Shown here piece by piece: positions 1-9,801 of a DNA stretch of 64,000 nt. Within the stretch, counting starts at the first letter, position 1. Each line of letters begins with the position of its first letter. The DNA is from Dermacentor variabilis (Eukaryota; Arthropoda; Arachnida; Ixodida; Ixodidae). Location of the stretch: positions 51,584,255 to 51,648,254 of the forward strand of contig NC_134576.1 of NCBI RefSeq assembly GCF_050947875.1, written 5' to 3'. The position numbers and the translations under genes are program-made. Below the pieces are notes generated by a model. It made no database searches. It was not told the DNA's origin and saw nothing but the letters and a program-made list of their open reading frames with translations.

Positions 1-233
1 GTGCCAGCCATTGAATTTTGATATAAACATATTGCTGATATTTTTGCCTGCGTAAATGAAATATAAGTGAATGAATGAATGAATGTAGATGGTGACTTCA
101 CAACGGCGGTATATTACCTGTATTTGACTTTATCAGGACCCTTAATGCATTTGGTAAGCGTTAAAAAGGATATGTCATGTTTCGCGGGTTACCGAAAGGA
201 GGTAGCACTCATATATCGTAGGCACTCACATAT

Positions 234-278
234 ATGTCGGTCATTGCTCATCTCTTCTGGGTGAGCTATGACCGACAT
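234..278. repeat. Imperfect inverted repeat (hairpin)
   Basis: Arms at 234-250 and 262-278 pair over 17 positions with one mismatch around an 11-base spacer. No coding sequence overlaps it. It could be the end of a foldback element or a short MITE remnant; no target duplication was found. The rest of 1-660 holds nothing I recognise. Confidence 0.6.
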
Positions 279-673
279 GCATATACCAGGGATCGTCACT
301 AACCGATGTGCGCGTTCTCTACATGCTATATTTGCTGGTAACCTAAGAATTAAAAGGTTGCATGTACGCCGTCCAACTCGAAAATAGTTTGCATAGATTA
401 CCCTAGCCAGTCTATAGGTTTGTGTCACTTTGATGGTAAAACGTGAACGTCTACGCATATCTTAAGGGGGATCCTCACATCACTGCTCTGTCAAAGATGA
501 CATTATAGCTCGGAACAACTAGCTCTTATTTTCTAATTCGCTTAGCATTTACATTAGCAGAGCAAGGTTATCAAGCTGCAAGCGGACTCCAGCTGGTTCG
601 GCTCTCTTTCAGTGGTTAAGAGTTGTTGTACGGCGCTTTTGTGGGAAGAGCTTGTATGTAATTCTTAGGTTGT

Positions 674-676
<3 letters not shown>

Positions 677-742
<66 letters not shown>
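677..742. repeat. (TA)n microsatellite
   Basis: About 33 uninterrupted TA units. It abuts a probable interspersed repeat that begins at 743. Confidence 0.97.
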
Positions 743-744
<2 letters not shown>

Positions 745-932
745 GGTGTCCCACTTAATTTGAGCCAAGAATATAAAAATGAAAGGCGCGTCGGAAGCGA
801 ATCGAACTGAACGCGTACTATTCGCGATAGTCTATAGTACCTCAGATATTTCATTTCTCCATACCTCACTAATTAATTAAGTTTAATTACTCAACTTCTT
901 AATTATTCGCTGAGGACCCCAATTGCATTACG
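743..932 (+). repeat. Probable tick interspersed repeat starting GGTGTCCCAC
   Basis: The segment just after the TA tract begins TTATGGTGTCCCACTTAA and is AT-rich with several TTAATTAA-like runs. From memory it resembles an abundant tick repeat that often follows a TA tract. No coding potential is seen. Family identity is recollection only. Confidence 0.3.
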
Positions 933-1012
933 AAGAGAGAGAGAGAAAATAATGCAGAGAAAGGCAGGGAGGTTAACCGGAGGTAGTTCCGGTTGGTTGG
1001 TTGGGAAGATTT
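933..1012 (+). repeat. GGTTAACC-type interspersed repeat, copy 1
   Basis: A short GA tract is followed by GCAGGGAGGTTAACC and a TTCCGGTTGG segment. A second copy with the same order lies at 31028-31180, so this is a dispersed family. I read it as the end of a tick non-LTR element or SINE. Confidence 0.55.
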
Positions 1013-1267
1013 GTAGAGCACCTTTGGAAACCACCGATCGAGTTATTTCCTTTACGATACATTTCACGTAGTCCTTTTATCCAGGTTGCAAAGAAAGCCC
1101 GCGACATATGAAAAAAGCCACGTGACGGAGCGCTTGCGCAGTGGTATTGTGCTGCTCTCAAGCGTGCGTTCGGTGAACATGGTCAGCGCCTCTCGGATGA
1201 CGGCGAAAATGCATGCTGCCGGCCGAGCGCTGCCGATGAGATGAGGTGAGAAGAACGCCCTGCCGGT

Positions 1268-2640
1268 TCCAACTACGTAAAAGGGTTTCTTACAAACTGC
1301 ACAGTTACCGTGAAGGTAAACGAAGAAGAGTCCGAAAAAAGATACCTGACAAGAGGTGTACCCCAAGGGTCGATTCTTTCACCCACCCTATTCTCGCTAG
1401 CATTAAGCAAGCTGCCAATTCTCTTGAGGCCTGTAGAAGACCTTCACTTTACAATTTATGCGGACGATATCACGCTCTGGGCCAGAGGGTCTCCAGCTGA
1501 AATTCAAGAGACACTGCAAACAGCTACTAATGTCACGGCGCTATACCTTCAAGAAAAGGGCCTCGCCCTGTCCAGTGCCAAGTGCGAGCACATAGTGGTA
1601 ACCTACCAAAGAGAGCCGCAGGCAGAAGAAGAACGAAAACTAATAACACTACAAGTGAACCAAGATATTGTTCCGAGAAAAACGCATATCAAGGTCCTGT
1701 GCTTTTGGCTGCAGGACAATGGTAATGCGGACGTTTGGGTGCGGCAAACAATTCGGCAGCTCCATGAAGTCAAGAGGCTACTTACAAGAACAACACAAAG
1801 GTTGAGAGGTATCAAAGAGCACCAACTCAGAAGACTCACCATGCCCTGGCTATACCTCGAATAATGTACCAATATCCGTACTTACAAGTCACCGAAACAC
1901 AAAAAGGCAAACTTGAAACCATGCTCCGGCAGATAACGAGAGTTATTCTAGGTACCCCTGTATATTCCAACCGAGTTGATGAGACGGCAGTGCTGCCTAA
2001 ACTGGATGAGCTGAAACAACTTCACCAAGAGGCACAATTTAGTCGCCTGAAGCTATCTAGATAGGGACGGGCATTTATGCGTGATCTAGGCTACGATGTC
2101 CCACAATGCCCAGACAGGGAACAGCAATAGCCCCCGTGGGACACGCTAGACCATATTACCGTCGACCCAATAACTCGAAATATGGGGGCAGACACACAGC
2201 GAGAAAGACGACAAAGTCGAGCACTACACCTCAAGGACGACACCGAAGACTGGATCCTATACACGGACGCCTCTCCTAATAATCAAGGCTTCTGCACAGG
2301 GGTGGCAACCGACTCTACAGCTTTATCATGGGGCCTACACTGCAATATTACAAATCAACATCAAGCGGAACTTACAGCTGTCGCGGAGGCCGCGACCATG
2401 CCAAATCCACACGAACGAAACCTGCCCATTCGAACAGATAGCCAGGCTGCATGCAGGGCACTCGCAGCCAGAAACGTTTCCGCGGCGCTACACTCAGCAT
2501 TAACAACGCACCTCAACGCACACCCTAACATTAGAGTGCGGATTCAGTGGATTCCGAGTCTCACAGGGATCAGAGGGAACGAAGTGGCACCATGCCACAT
2601 CCCGCGCAAATCTCCGGACCCACTGAGTCTGAATGAGCAA
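1268..2640 (+). pseudogene. I-superfamily LINE ORF2 fragment: RT and RNase H, broken
   Basis: Reverse transcriptase (RT) fragment with the QG-S motif RGVPQGSILSP near 1355 and an intact YADD at about 1457-1468. The frame opens upstream of the first Met, to about 1268. A one-base frameshift near 1838-1842 moves the reading to the next frame. In-frame stops follow at 2062-2064 and near 2128. An RNase H domain (about 2245-2600) then keeps D of YTDAS, E of AELTAV and D of TDSQAA. The expected His before GIRGNE is Leu, and the last Asp is replaced. RT plus RNase H is typical of the I/R1/LOA group. The endonuclease half is missing, so the copy is 5' truncated. Its 3' side ends in a simple repeat at 2641. 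The copy is dead. Confidence 0.85.
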
Positions 2641-2697
2641 CATGTGCGTGTGCGTGCGCGTGCGCGTGCGCGTGCGTGTGTGGGGGGGGAGGGGGGG
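2641..2697. repeat. GT/GC alternating repeat followed by a G run
   Basis: Alternating purine-pyrimidine GTGCGTGCGC units pass into a nearly pure G run. The stretch is Z-DNA-prone in composition. It marks the broken 3' edge of the RNase H LINE fragment. Confidence 0.9.
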
Positions 2698-3359
2698 AAT
2701 CTATCTCGTTGCGTGCATTTCCAGTCATGCCAAGCTGAAATGAAAGATAGGATGTGCGCACCACGCAGACAACGATAATTATTGTTTGGGGACAAGGCAA
2801 GTTCTAAAGGGCTCCATTTTTTTCTTAGTGATCCTCCCGAACTACTCTATGTACTGCGCTTCCACCGGGAGATAGAAATGAGCTGGTTGGCTCATAGTGA
2901 AGCTCGTTATACCAGCGGTATAAAAGGAAAACCCGGAAAGATGAAGACGAGCGCGTGTATATGAAGACACAGTGTTAAACAGAAACCGCCTCCATTCTAC
3001 CCTGTGAAGGACGATGTCAGGGAAGCTGTTGCTAACGTTAGGCGACGTTGGACAACCACCACCACCACAAAAAGCGTACGTCACGCGCAGAAGCGCGCGC
3101 GGAAGTGCAGCCTACAACCTCATTTCTCTAGCCCTCCTCCAAGCGCAAGTGCCTTATTGGACTAATTCAATTTTTCAAAGAATATTCCGTCAAAGAATTC
3201 GCTAAGTACGACATACACACAAGCTGCAGACACGATAGCTTCGGATTGTAATTCAACTATACGAGAAAACATATTTCTGCTACGCGGAAACTCACAGACA
3301 AAGCCCTTATTTAGCGGCCGCTTGAGGTCTGCCTGAATGGCCGCCGCCTCTGGGTGGCG
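2698..3359. other. Unassigned spacer
   Basis: Only short, low-quality open frames on both strands. No domain, tail or repeat was recognised. Confidence 0.5.
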
Positions 3360-3360
3360 G

Positions 3361-3702
3361 TACAATCTTTGTACAGCGTGAAACAGAAAAGAGGCAGGAC
3401 TAGTCCAGCGCTTGGCGAAGGGGGTAGAAGACTTGCGCGAGCTGTCCCCCCAGGTGCAGATCGTGGTGTGCACGGTGCCGGAGGTGCCTGTACGTGACAG
3501 TCACGTACAAAGAGTCGTTGTGGCTGCTAATGAGGCTAGATGGACAACGAGCCGAGAGAAAGGTTTTGAGGTTGTAGAAGGAAACAGGGAAGTGAGAAGG
3601 GGTGGAAGTTTTTAACGAGACGTGACCCACTTCAACCACAGGCTTAGAGGAGAAGTGGGCTGGCGACTTGAGGGTCAGGCAGTTGCCTTTTCCTTTTTTT
3701 GA
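3361..3702 (+). pseudogene. SGNH/esterase-like fragment of a tick LINE
   Basis: The frame reads through VEDLRELSPQVQIVVCTVPE and VPVRDSHVQRVVVAANEA, which I remember as conserved in tick transposon proteins with an SGNH-hydrolase-like fold. CR1-group LINEs are known to carry such an esterase in ORF1. A stop lies upstream near 3379 and another at 3613-3615. After the second the same frame still reads family-like sequence (GEVGWRLEGQAVAF) to a final stop near 3702. The catalytic Ser is not in the preserved part. Assignment rests on recollection of family sequence. Confidence 0.55.
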
Positions 3703-3949
3703 GAGAGGTGCCCAGGGTAGGCAGTAATGAAGAAGAGAGTCCCCTTGAGGAACCTCAGGCTAGCATCGCCGTCAATAAAAGGAAAAGGCGGAAAAGATGA
3801 AAGAAGAGAGCTCCCCATGCAATCAACGACATAAACATGCAGGGTGGCAGAAGAAAGAAAGATTGGGGAGCAGTCAAATAGAGAACAAAAAGGTTTGTAT
3901 GCGATTACAGAAACTGACCTTAGAGACTTATAGGAGACACCAGTAATGA

Positions 3950-4500
3950 AGAATTACGTTTGGCAAGGGTGCAACAGAAATAAATCGGAAAGAAAAGGAG
4001 GGGGAGTCGGAAGGTTCATCCACCAGGGAGCCGTATGGAAAAGAGTAAATTCAAAATGTCAATAACAACTTTGGTTGGCAGGCACGATGAGTGGAAAGAA
4101 AACTTGCCTGGACGTAATATATTTGTGGACGGGAACAAATGCAAAGAGAAGCACCAAGAGTTAACGAAATGCTTAAGTGCTGATTTTAAGGCTTTCGGTA
4201 ATGATGCCGAATTCTCCTATTAGGTGACACTGCCCACATGCAAGATTTTTACGGTTATACCCACATCAACGTTAAGGTTATGCTAGATCTCTGCGAGCAA
4301 TGTAACCTCGTTATCGTAAATACAGGGCCGAAATGTGATGGCCAGATTACATGGGATGTCCGAAATAAGCATTCCACCATTGATTATTGTCTAATGACAA
4401 AAGGTATTTAAGTTAAGTGGGGAGAAATGGTCATTGACGAGGAACGCTATAGCAACACAGGGAGTGACCATAAACGTATCATTTTGAAAGTGGGATATGT
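3950..4500 (+). pseudogene. AP-like endonuclease domain of the LINE, frameshifted
   Basis: This block would nick target DNA for reverse transcription. In order it shows a GD-A-H segment near 4225 standing for the GDxNAH motif, then VNTGPKCDGQITWDV, then STIDYCL, and finally GSDHKRIIL, which corresponds to the catalytic SDH motif at the C-terminus of apurinic-type LINE endonucleases. The reading moves between frames near 4220 and again near 4410. The SINE at 4513-4755 cuts the element just after the SDH motif. Confidence 0.75.
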
Positions 4501-4512
4501 AGTTAGGAAAGA
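4501..4512. repeat. Target-site duplication, left copy
   Basis: AGTTAGGAAAGA directly precedes the SINE and recurs exactly at 4756-4767. The duplication could be 13 bp if the preceding T is counted, since the right copy also follows a T. Confidence 0.93.
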
Positions 4513-4755
4513 CCCGCCGTGGTTGTTCAGTGGCTATGGTGTTGGGCTGCTGAGCACGAGGTCGCGGGATCGAATCCCCGCCACGGCGGCCGCATTTCGA
4601 TGGGGGCGAAATACGAAAACACCCGTGTGCTTAGATTTAGGTGCACGGTAAAGAACCCCAGGTGGTCGAAATTTCCGGAGTCCTCCACTACGGCGTGCCT
4701 CATAATCAGAAAGTGGTTTTGGCACGTAAAACCCCATAATTTATATATTTTTTTT
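4513..4755 (+). mobile_element. tRNA-derived SINE, tick Ruka family
   Basis: A 243-bp SINE with a tRNA-like head. An A-box-like TGGTTGTTCAGTGG lies at 4520-4533 and a B-box-like GGATCGAATCC at 4567-4577, as expected for an internal RNA polymerase III promoter. A tRNA-unrelated body follows, ending in GGCACGTAAAACCCC and an AT/T-rich tail. I recognise the body as the Ruka SINE described from Rhipicephalus ticks. A perfect 12-bp direct repeat flanks it, and it interrupts a LINE coding region in the same orientation. Mobilisation would depend on a partner LINE not identified here. It has no coding capacity. Confidence 0.92.
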
Positions 4756-4767
4756 AGTTAGGAAAGA
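4756..4767. repeat. Target-site duplication, right copy
   Basis: Exact copy of the 12 bases at 4501-4512, directly after the SINE's T-rich tail. Confidence 0.93.
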
Positions 4768-6390
4768 GAGAAAGCAGCAAAGAATGGCCAAAGAACGCTA
4801 AAAAATTACAAATATAGTCACAAGAATTGAGAAGAAACTTGGCAAATGGCCAAGCAAAGAGTGGAAATATAGTGAGCTTAGTGTAATAACGACAGAAATA
4901 TGGAAAGAAAAGCAATATGCTCGTTGGAAAAGAAAAAAAAGAAACCGAAAAGCTGGTAGAATAGGGAGATACGACAAGCGATCTTCGAACGACAGAAAGC
5001 ATCCCGAGAGCACAGGCAAGGAAAAAAAGCACAGTTGCCGCAGGATGAAGTAGCCAGAAAATGGTAATTACACCGGGATAAAAAGTCAATGGTTCTAATA
5101 CTAGTGCAAGCAAAGATAGAAGGTGAAAGTGAACGTTGGTTGTCAAAAATACGTGAGAAAAAGAAGGCCGCACCTAGAATATATTGGAACCACATAAACT
5201 TTTTAGGCATAAAGCCTGGAATACTACAACAACATATGCTAAACGAAGATGAAAACAAACTGGAAGGGGATGCGAAATTAAATTACATCCAAAAAATAAC
5301 AGCCAAATCATTCCAGGCTAATGAACAGGTGGTCTTAGAGAAAAAGAAGGTTATGGACGAGAACCAGATGGAAAGGGATCTGGTGCTGAGAAATTTTAAC
5401 TGGAAGAAAGCCGAATAAAAAATTCCTAAGCGCACAGCCACAGGTTTACACGAGGTTCCCGTTATGCTGAATACTGAGCTAGGACCAACAGGTAAGGAAG
5501 CTGGAAGTAAGAAAGTTAACAGCAGTAGAAAACGTTTACAAGACATTCATATACAAGACAGTTGAATACCAGACACCTGGCGACAAAGTAGAATGAATTT
5601 AATTTATAAATGTTTGGGGGGAAAAGATACAATTGACTCATGCAGACGGTTCACCATTGCATCGGTAATATGCAGGTTAGCAATGCAGGCGATTAACTTA
5701 AAATTGCAAGCATGGGCAGAGAATAATGGCATATTGGGAGAACTTCTGAATGGCTTGAGAATCGTTAGGCGCCTGAGAGATAACTTGTTTGTTTTTAATC
5801 AGTGTATTTAAATATATAGAGTGGAAAGGAGACCGTTATATGTGGCCTTTTGAGACTTTACAGGAGCGTATGACAACGTAGACCGCAACATTCTGTGGTA
5901 TATAGTCGAAGGGGAAGGCTTGGGCGACAATTGTATACAGTTTTTGAGAAAGATTTACCTGTAAAATACCGTTCGCGTTGAATGGGAAAGGATGAGGAGC
6001 GAGGAAAAAGTTTATATCTGGAAGGGATTGAGGCAGCGGTGCCCTTTATCCCCACTGCTGTTTACGATGTACTGTACATGGTGAGGATGGAGAGGGCACT
6101 GGATGGAAGTAATATCGGGTTTAATCTCCCATACAAAAAGGCAGCTGTAGTAGTAGAGCAGCAGCGTCCAGGTTTATTTTATGTAGACGGCATTGTGTTG
6201 CTAGCTAACATGCAAAGGAATTTGCAACGTCTGGCTAATATCTGTAGACAGGAAGGCGAGAATGTAGGTTTGAAATTAAGCACTACAATATCTCGATTTA
6301 TGGTATTCAATAGAAACGGTGAACAGACAGTGTTCATACAGGGCCAGAAATGACCTAGGGCAGAACTAGTTGAATACTTTGGTGTATGAA
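4768..6390 (+). pseudogene. RT region of the LINE, YADD degraded
   Basis: Open segments at 5089-5418, 5593-5811 and 5982-6353 read as linker and RT: IYWNHINFLG; then MNLIYK and LAMQAINLKLQAWAENNG; then MVRMERALDGSNIGFNLPY and PGLFYVDGIVLLANM. The last is the catalytic loop, but it reads YVDG where active RTs have YADD, so one of the two key Asp residues is lost. Frames change between segments and stops lie in the gaps. The family assignment comes from remembered tick LINE proteins. Confidence 0.8.
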
Positions 6391-7260
6391 TAAAGGAGGG
6401 CGACAGATATCTGGAGACATAGGAAAAACAATGATATCGAAAGGGAAGAGAGCGCTGTGGAAGAGAGAACACAGAGCGCTATAGGGATATATGTAATAGG
6501 TACGAGGTGCTCCGGAGTTTGTAAAAAGGTGTAATGGTTCCAGGATTTACATTTGGAAATGCGGTTGTTTGCTTGAAATCAGGGGTGCAATCAGGACGCG
6601 AAGGCAACCAAAGGTCAGTGGGACGCCTCGCATTGGGTGCTCACAGGAATACTACAAATGAAGCTGTGCAGGGTGATATGGGCTGGACAAGTTTTGAAGT
6701 GAGGGAAGCTCTGAGTAAATTTGAATTTGAAGTAAGGTTGAGGAATATGAAAGAAAGTAAATGGATTGCGAGAGTGTTCAGGCATTTGTGCAGGAAAAAC
6801 ACTGATTCACAATGAAGGACAACAACTACGAAGCTTACGAGGAAATATGAGGTTGAGGAATATGGAAGAAAGTAAATGGATTGCGAGAGTGTTCAGGCAT
6901 TTGTGCAGGAAAAACACTGATTCACAATGAAGGACAAGAACTAGGAAACTTACGAGGAAATATGCGACCAGTATAGTAAGCAGCATGGTAACAGAGAACG
7001 CCATACGCAGAGTCAGAGAGGCTTAACGATCTGATGGATGGCAGCAATGGAAAAGAAGCCTGCGTTGAGGAACTACCTAAGAGGAAAAAAACGGAATCAG
7101 GAAAGGAACATTTTGTGTTAACTCAAAAGGAAGCTCTTAACTTTTTGAAGCGATATCAGGATGCCTTAGAAAGCGCATCATCAAGCGAGGTACGACAAGG
7201 AAGAAGAATCATGCGCACGCTGCGGTAAAGCTAGGGAAACGGTACAACATGTTTCGGATC
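6391..7260 (+). pseudogene. C-terminal part of the LINE ORF2
   Basis: The segment at 6534-6815 reads MVPGFTFGNAVVCLKSGVQS and RLALGAHRNTTNEAVQGDMG, a conserved C-terminal block of this tick LINE type. A 115-bp tandem duplication follows (6735-6964). From about 7034 the frame continues to a Cys-containing stretch (CARCGKARE) near 7215-7245, which looks like the end of a C-terminal zinc-knuckle. The conserved helix-rich part is present, but no intact frame spans it. Confidence 0.7.
6735..6964 (+). repeat. 115-bp tandem duplication inside the LINE
   Basis: Unit 1 is 6735-6849 and unit 2 is 6850-6964, abutting exactly. By eye they differ at about four positions. Both carry the same stop after the DSQ-like end, so the duplication arose after that stop had formed. 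Confidence 0.95.
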
Positions 7261-7362
7261 GGAAAACATTTACTGGGCTCTAGAAAAGAGATCTTCGCTG
7301 CTTCAGACGGCCTCTTCCATCTTCTGATGGATTCTTCTGTCCGCAATCACAGGGCTGGTGCC

Positions 7363-8075
7363 CTAGTCCAAGGCTCCACTGAGTATGGCCAACCCGCGAG
7401 CTCGCTCTACTAGGCGCTTTTGGCCGTTCAAGCTTACGCTGGAAAGCATACTCTCCCACTGTTCCGCGCTCGGGTTTTTAATTTTATAGATAGTTGGGGA
7501 CTCAATATTTTGACAGGCCCATGATATGTGGTACAGATCTGGTTTCTCTCCGCACCGTGGGCACTTAGCCTCATATTGTGTAGGGAAAATTTTAATCAGA
7601 AGGTTTAGATTCGGGAAAGTACCCGTCTGCAGTAGTCGCCATGCAACAGCATCCTCTCTGCTTAGATCCTTATCCGGGGGTGGGTACTTCAGTCTGACCC
7701 CTTTATAATAATTTAGGATATCTGAGTAGCCCATGGGTACTGACTCGGGTTCCTCAAGGCTGGATGTGTCGGACGCCCGATTTGTATGCTCTCGAGCTAT
7801 CCTATCCGCCTCTTGGTTCCCTGTTATGCCAGTGTGCCCTGGTACCCAGATTATGGTATGCTGAACTTTGTTTCCCGGGTCGCATGAGCAGAGTATGTGG
7901 CGTGCTCTGCGCCCAATTCTGCCGTTTGCATAATTACGGCATGCTGCTTGAGAGTCTGTTGTTATTGTTAGGGACCTGCCAGATCGATAGCTGCCAGAGC
8001 CACAGCTGCCAGTGCTGCCAGGGACCTGCCAGTGCTGCCAGAGCCACAGCTGCCTCTTCGGCCTAATTAGAATGC
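7363..8075 (-). pseudogene. I-type LINE: RNase H and C-terminal zinc knuckle
   Basis: Read on the minus strand from about 7980 to 7363, the frame is open without a stop; only the first Met is late, at 7734. It contains TITTDSQAACR (RNase H Asp), WVPGHTGITGNQEADRIAR with the His and Asp intact, then the tail CPRCGEKPDLYHISWAC (C-x2-C-x8-H-x4-C), typical of the C-terminus of tick I-type ORF2. It stops at 7363. Upstream, a scrambled micro-repeat at about 7970-8055 separates the E-containing piece (EEAAVALA) from the TDSQ motif. RT and endonuclease are absent, so the copy is 5' truncated. It lies tail-to-tail with the plus-strand LINE ending near 7260. Confidence 0.85.
7970..8055. repeat. Micro-duplications in the RNase H segment
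   Basis: Units of the type GCCAGTGCTGCCAGGG, GGGACCTGCC and GCCAGAGCCACAGCTGCC recur two or three times in mixed order. They lengthen the region between two RNase H motifs. Confidence 0.75.
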
Positions 8076-8481
8076 GAAGGTATCGACCAAGCAGTTGGTT
8101 TAGGCCCCTCTGTCCACCTTGAAGCCATTGAATTCAGCGATAGCGGAAGGAAAGTAAGCATGTCTGTTACGGAAATTAGTAAGGGGCGATTGAAAGTTTG
8201 GTGGCAGAAACGTAGGGAGATCACATACCCCGGATGCATACAAAAACAAAGTTCCCAATAGTGGTTAAGAAAGCTTGATGTTGGGAATACTGGTTCTCTT
8301 TTATTTTTTTATTTTTCTTTCTTTCTTTTTTTTTTTTTGGGGGGGGGGGGTTCAGCTTCGGTATGCAATATGAACATACGATAATAACGGCATCGTCGCG
8401 TGACGATATTGCCTAATTACGTAAGCTCATGAGGTTATCATGTCAAATGCGACCTCACGCGAAGTCGTCTTCGTCAGTTGA
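8076..8481. other. Unassigned, with T run and G run at 8318-8350
   Basis: A long T-rich run passes directly into about 12 G residues near 8339-8351. No coding sequence was recognised. Confidence 0.5.
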
Positions 8482-8523
8482 TGACACACACACACACACA
8501 AACACACACCCACGCACACACAC
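8482..8523. repeat. (CA)n microsatellite, imperfect
   Basis: ACACAC units with AAAC and CCAC interruptions. Confidence 0.93.
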
Positions 8524-9768
8524 TCATACGTATACTTCTATTGTTCCAACGCACAGTAGCTCTTCCAGATGATCGCCTCGTGTTGACTATGGCGATGATT
8601 TTCATAATATGGCGCGTACCCACAACGAGGAGACCGACCAAAGAAGCCGGTGGTGGAATTAATATAAAGAATAAATTAAGAAATAAAAGTCAATATAAAC
8701 AGTAGTTACAATGCGTAGCACGGATGCGCGAGAGCGCATGCGCCCGCGCCCTTTTTTCTTTCGCCGAGAACGCAGGAATGAAATTGGCAAATTTATAGCA
8801 GTTGATTCACCGCTTCACGCAGATTCAAAAAAATTTGCCTTGGATATTCACGACATTTAAAGCGAAGCTTTCCTTGGAAGCCCTTCCAGACTTTCTTGCC
8901 CACGGCCGCTATGTTGTTGACTATATCTGTGGATACGTGAACAGAGGTTACCCGGAGGTACCCATGAAGCGGGTCATATGAGCTTTGTACGGTTAACACG
9001 TAATTCCAGCTCTGTTTTTTGCGTAACGAAACGTAACTTCCTGCGTAAAATCTGCCATTTCATTTACTTCATCTTTCTGTAACTTAGCCATTCGGTATGT
9101 GCCACTAAGAGTGCGCTCGTTCGTAGCAAATCACCCAGAATGGGTGCGTGGCGCGGCGACATAAGCGGTACGGAATCGGTAAACGTTGCTTGAAGCGTGC
9201 CGTGCTTTTATCCGCATGCACCTGCCATCGCCAAATTGAACGCATCGCCGTTAGCTATAAAGCACTTATTTAACCGGCTTGCATAAGCTTTCATTCGCAT
9301 AAATTAGAAGAAACATTAGAAGATAGATAATGAAACTTTAACGTGATAAATCATTCTTTCAAAACATTATTTCACCTAATTTCGCAGTAAAAAGGTTGAA
9401 TGCTATAAGAAAAAAATGAAGATCAGTGTTATTTTTTATGTATTTACGCGTCGAGACCTCTGCGTGAGCACGTGAGTGTGACGTCACTGATTTCAAGCTA
9501 CCTTCTCATATTTCGGCCGCTGTGACGTTGTAAAAGTTATCTTAGTTAAAAGTTATCTAGACCTTTCCAAGTTCAGCTTTTGACTCCTTTACAATACAAT
9601 GTAGTCGATCCTTACTGACAAAACTTTGGAGGACGCTTAAGCCTGGCCTTTAAGAGTGGAACGCGATAGCATCCATAGATCCCTCACTGCTTCTCACGCT
9701 TCCCGGCAACTGCAGCTTATACAACCCTAATGTTTACTGGGAACGGCTGGCGGCGAACGCTATGCACG
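8524..9768. other. Unassigned stretch
   Basis: No family recognised. At 8855-8872 lies TTTAAAGCGAAGCTTTC, a short inverted-repeat motif that recurs at 63592-63610. Confidence 0.45.
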
Positions 9769-9801
9769 AAGGCAAGGCGCAGAGTTTCTGCGCCTTGCCT
9801 T
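9769..9801. repeat. Perfect 15-bp hairpin
   Basis: Arms at 9769-9783 and 9787-9801 (AAGGCAAGGCGCAGA and its complement) pair perfectly around a GTT loop. No T run or coding context is present. Possibly the core of a foldback repeat. Confidence 0.9.

Larger units (their letters stand above)
3360..7260 (+). mobile_element. Long decayed CR1/L2-like tick LINE interrupted by a SINE
   Basis: Collinear remnants in the order esterase-like region, AP-type endonuclease, RT and C-terminal region, all on the plus strand, cover about 3.9 kb including the 243-bp SINE. All three frames are used in turn, showing many indels, and stops occur within each block. The 5' edge is placed near 3360, where similarity to the expected reading fades. 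The 3' edge is placed after a Cys-rich tail near 7250. A separate 3' end of what looks like the same family lies at 38350-39060. Confidence 0.75.

Noticed and set aside
2641..2697. Arg/Ala-rich extension of the RNase H protein
   Set aside because: It is the translation of a GTGC simple repeat that replaces the true C-terminus.
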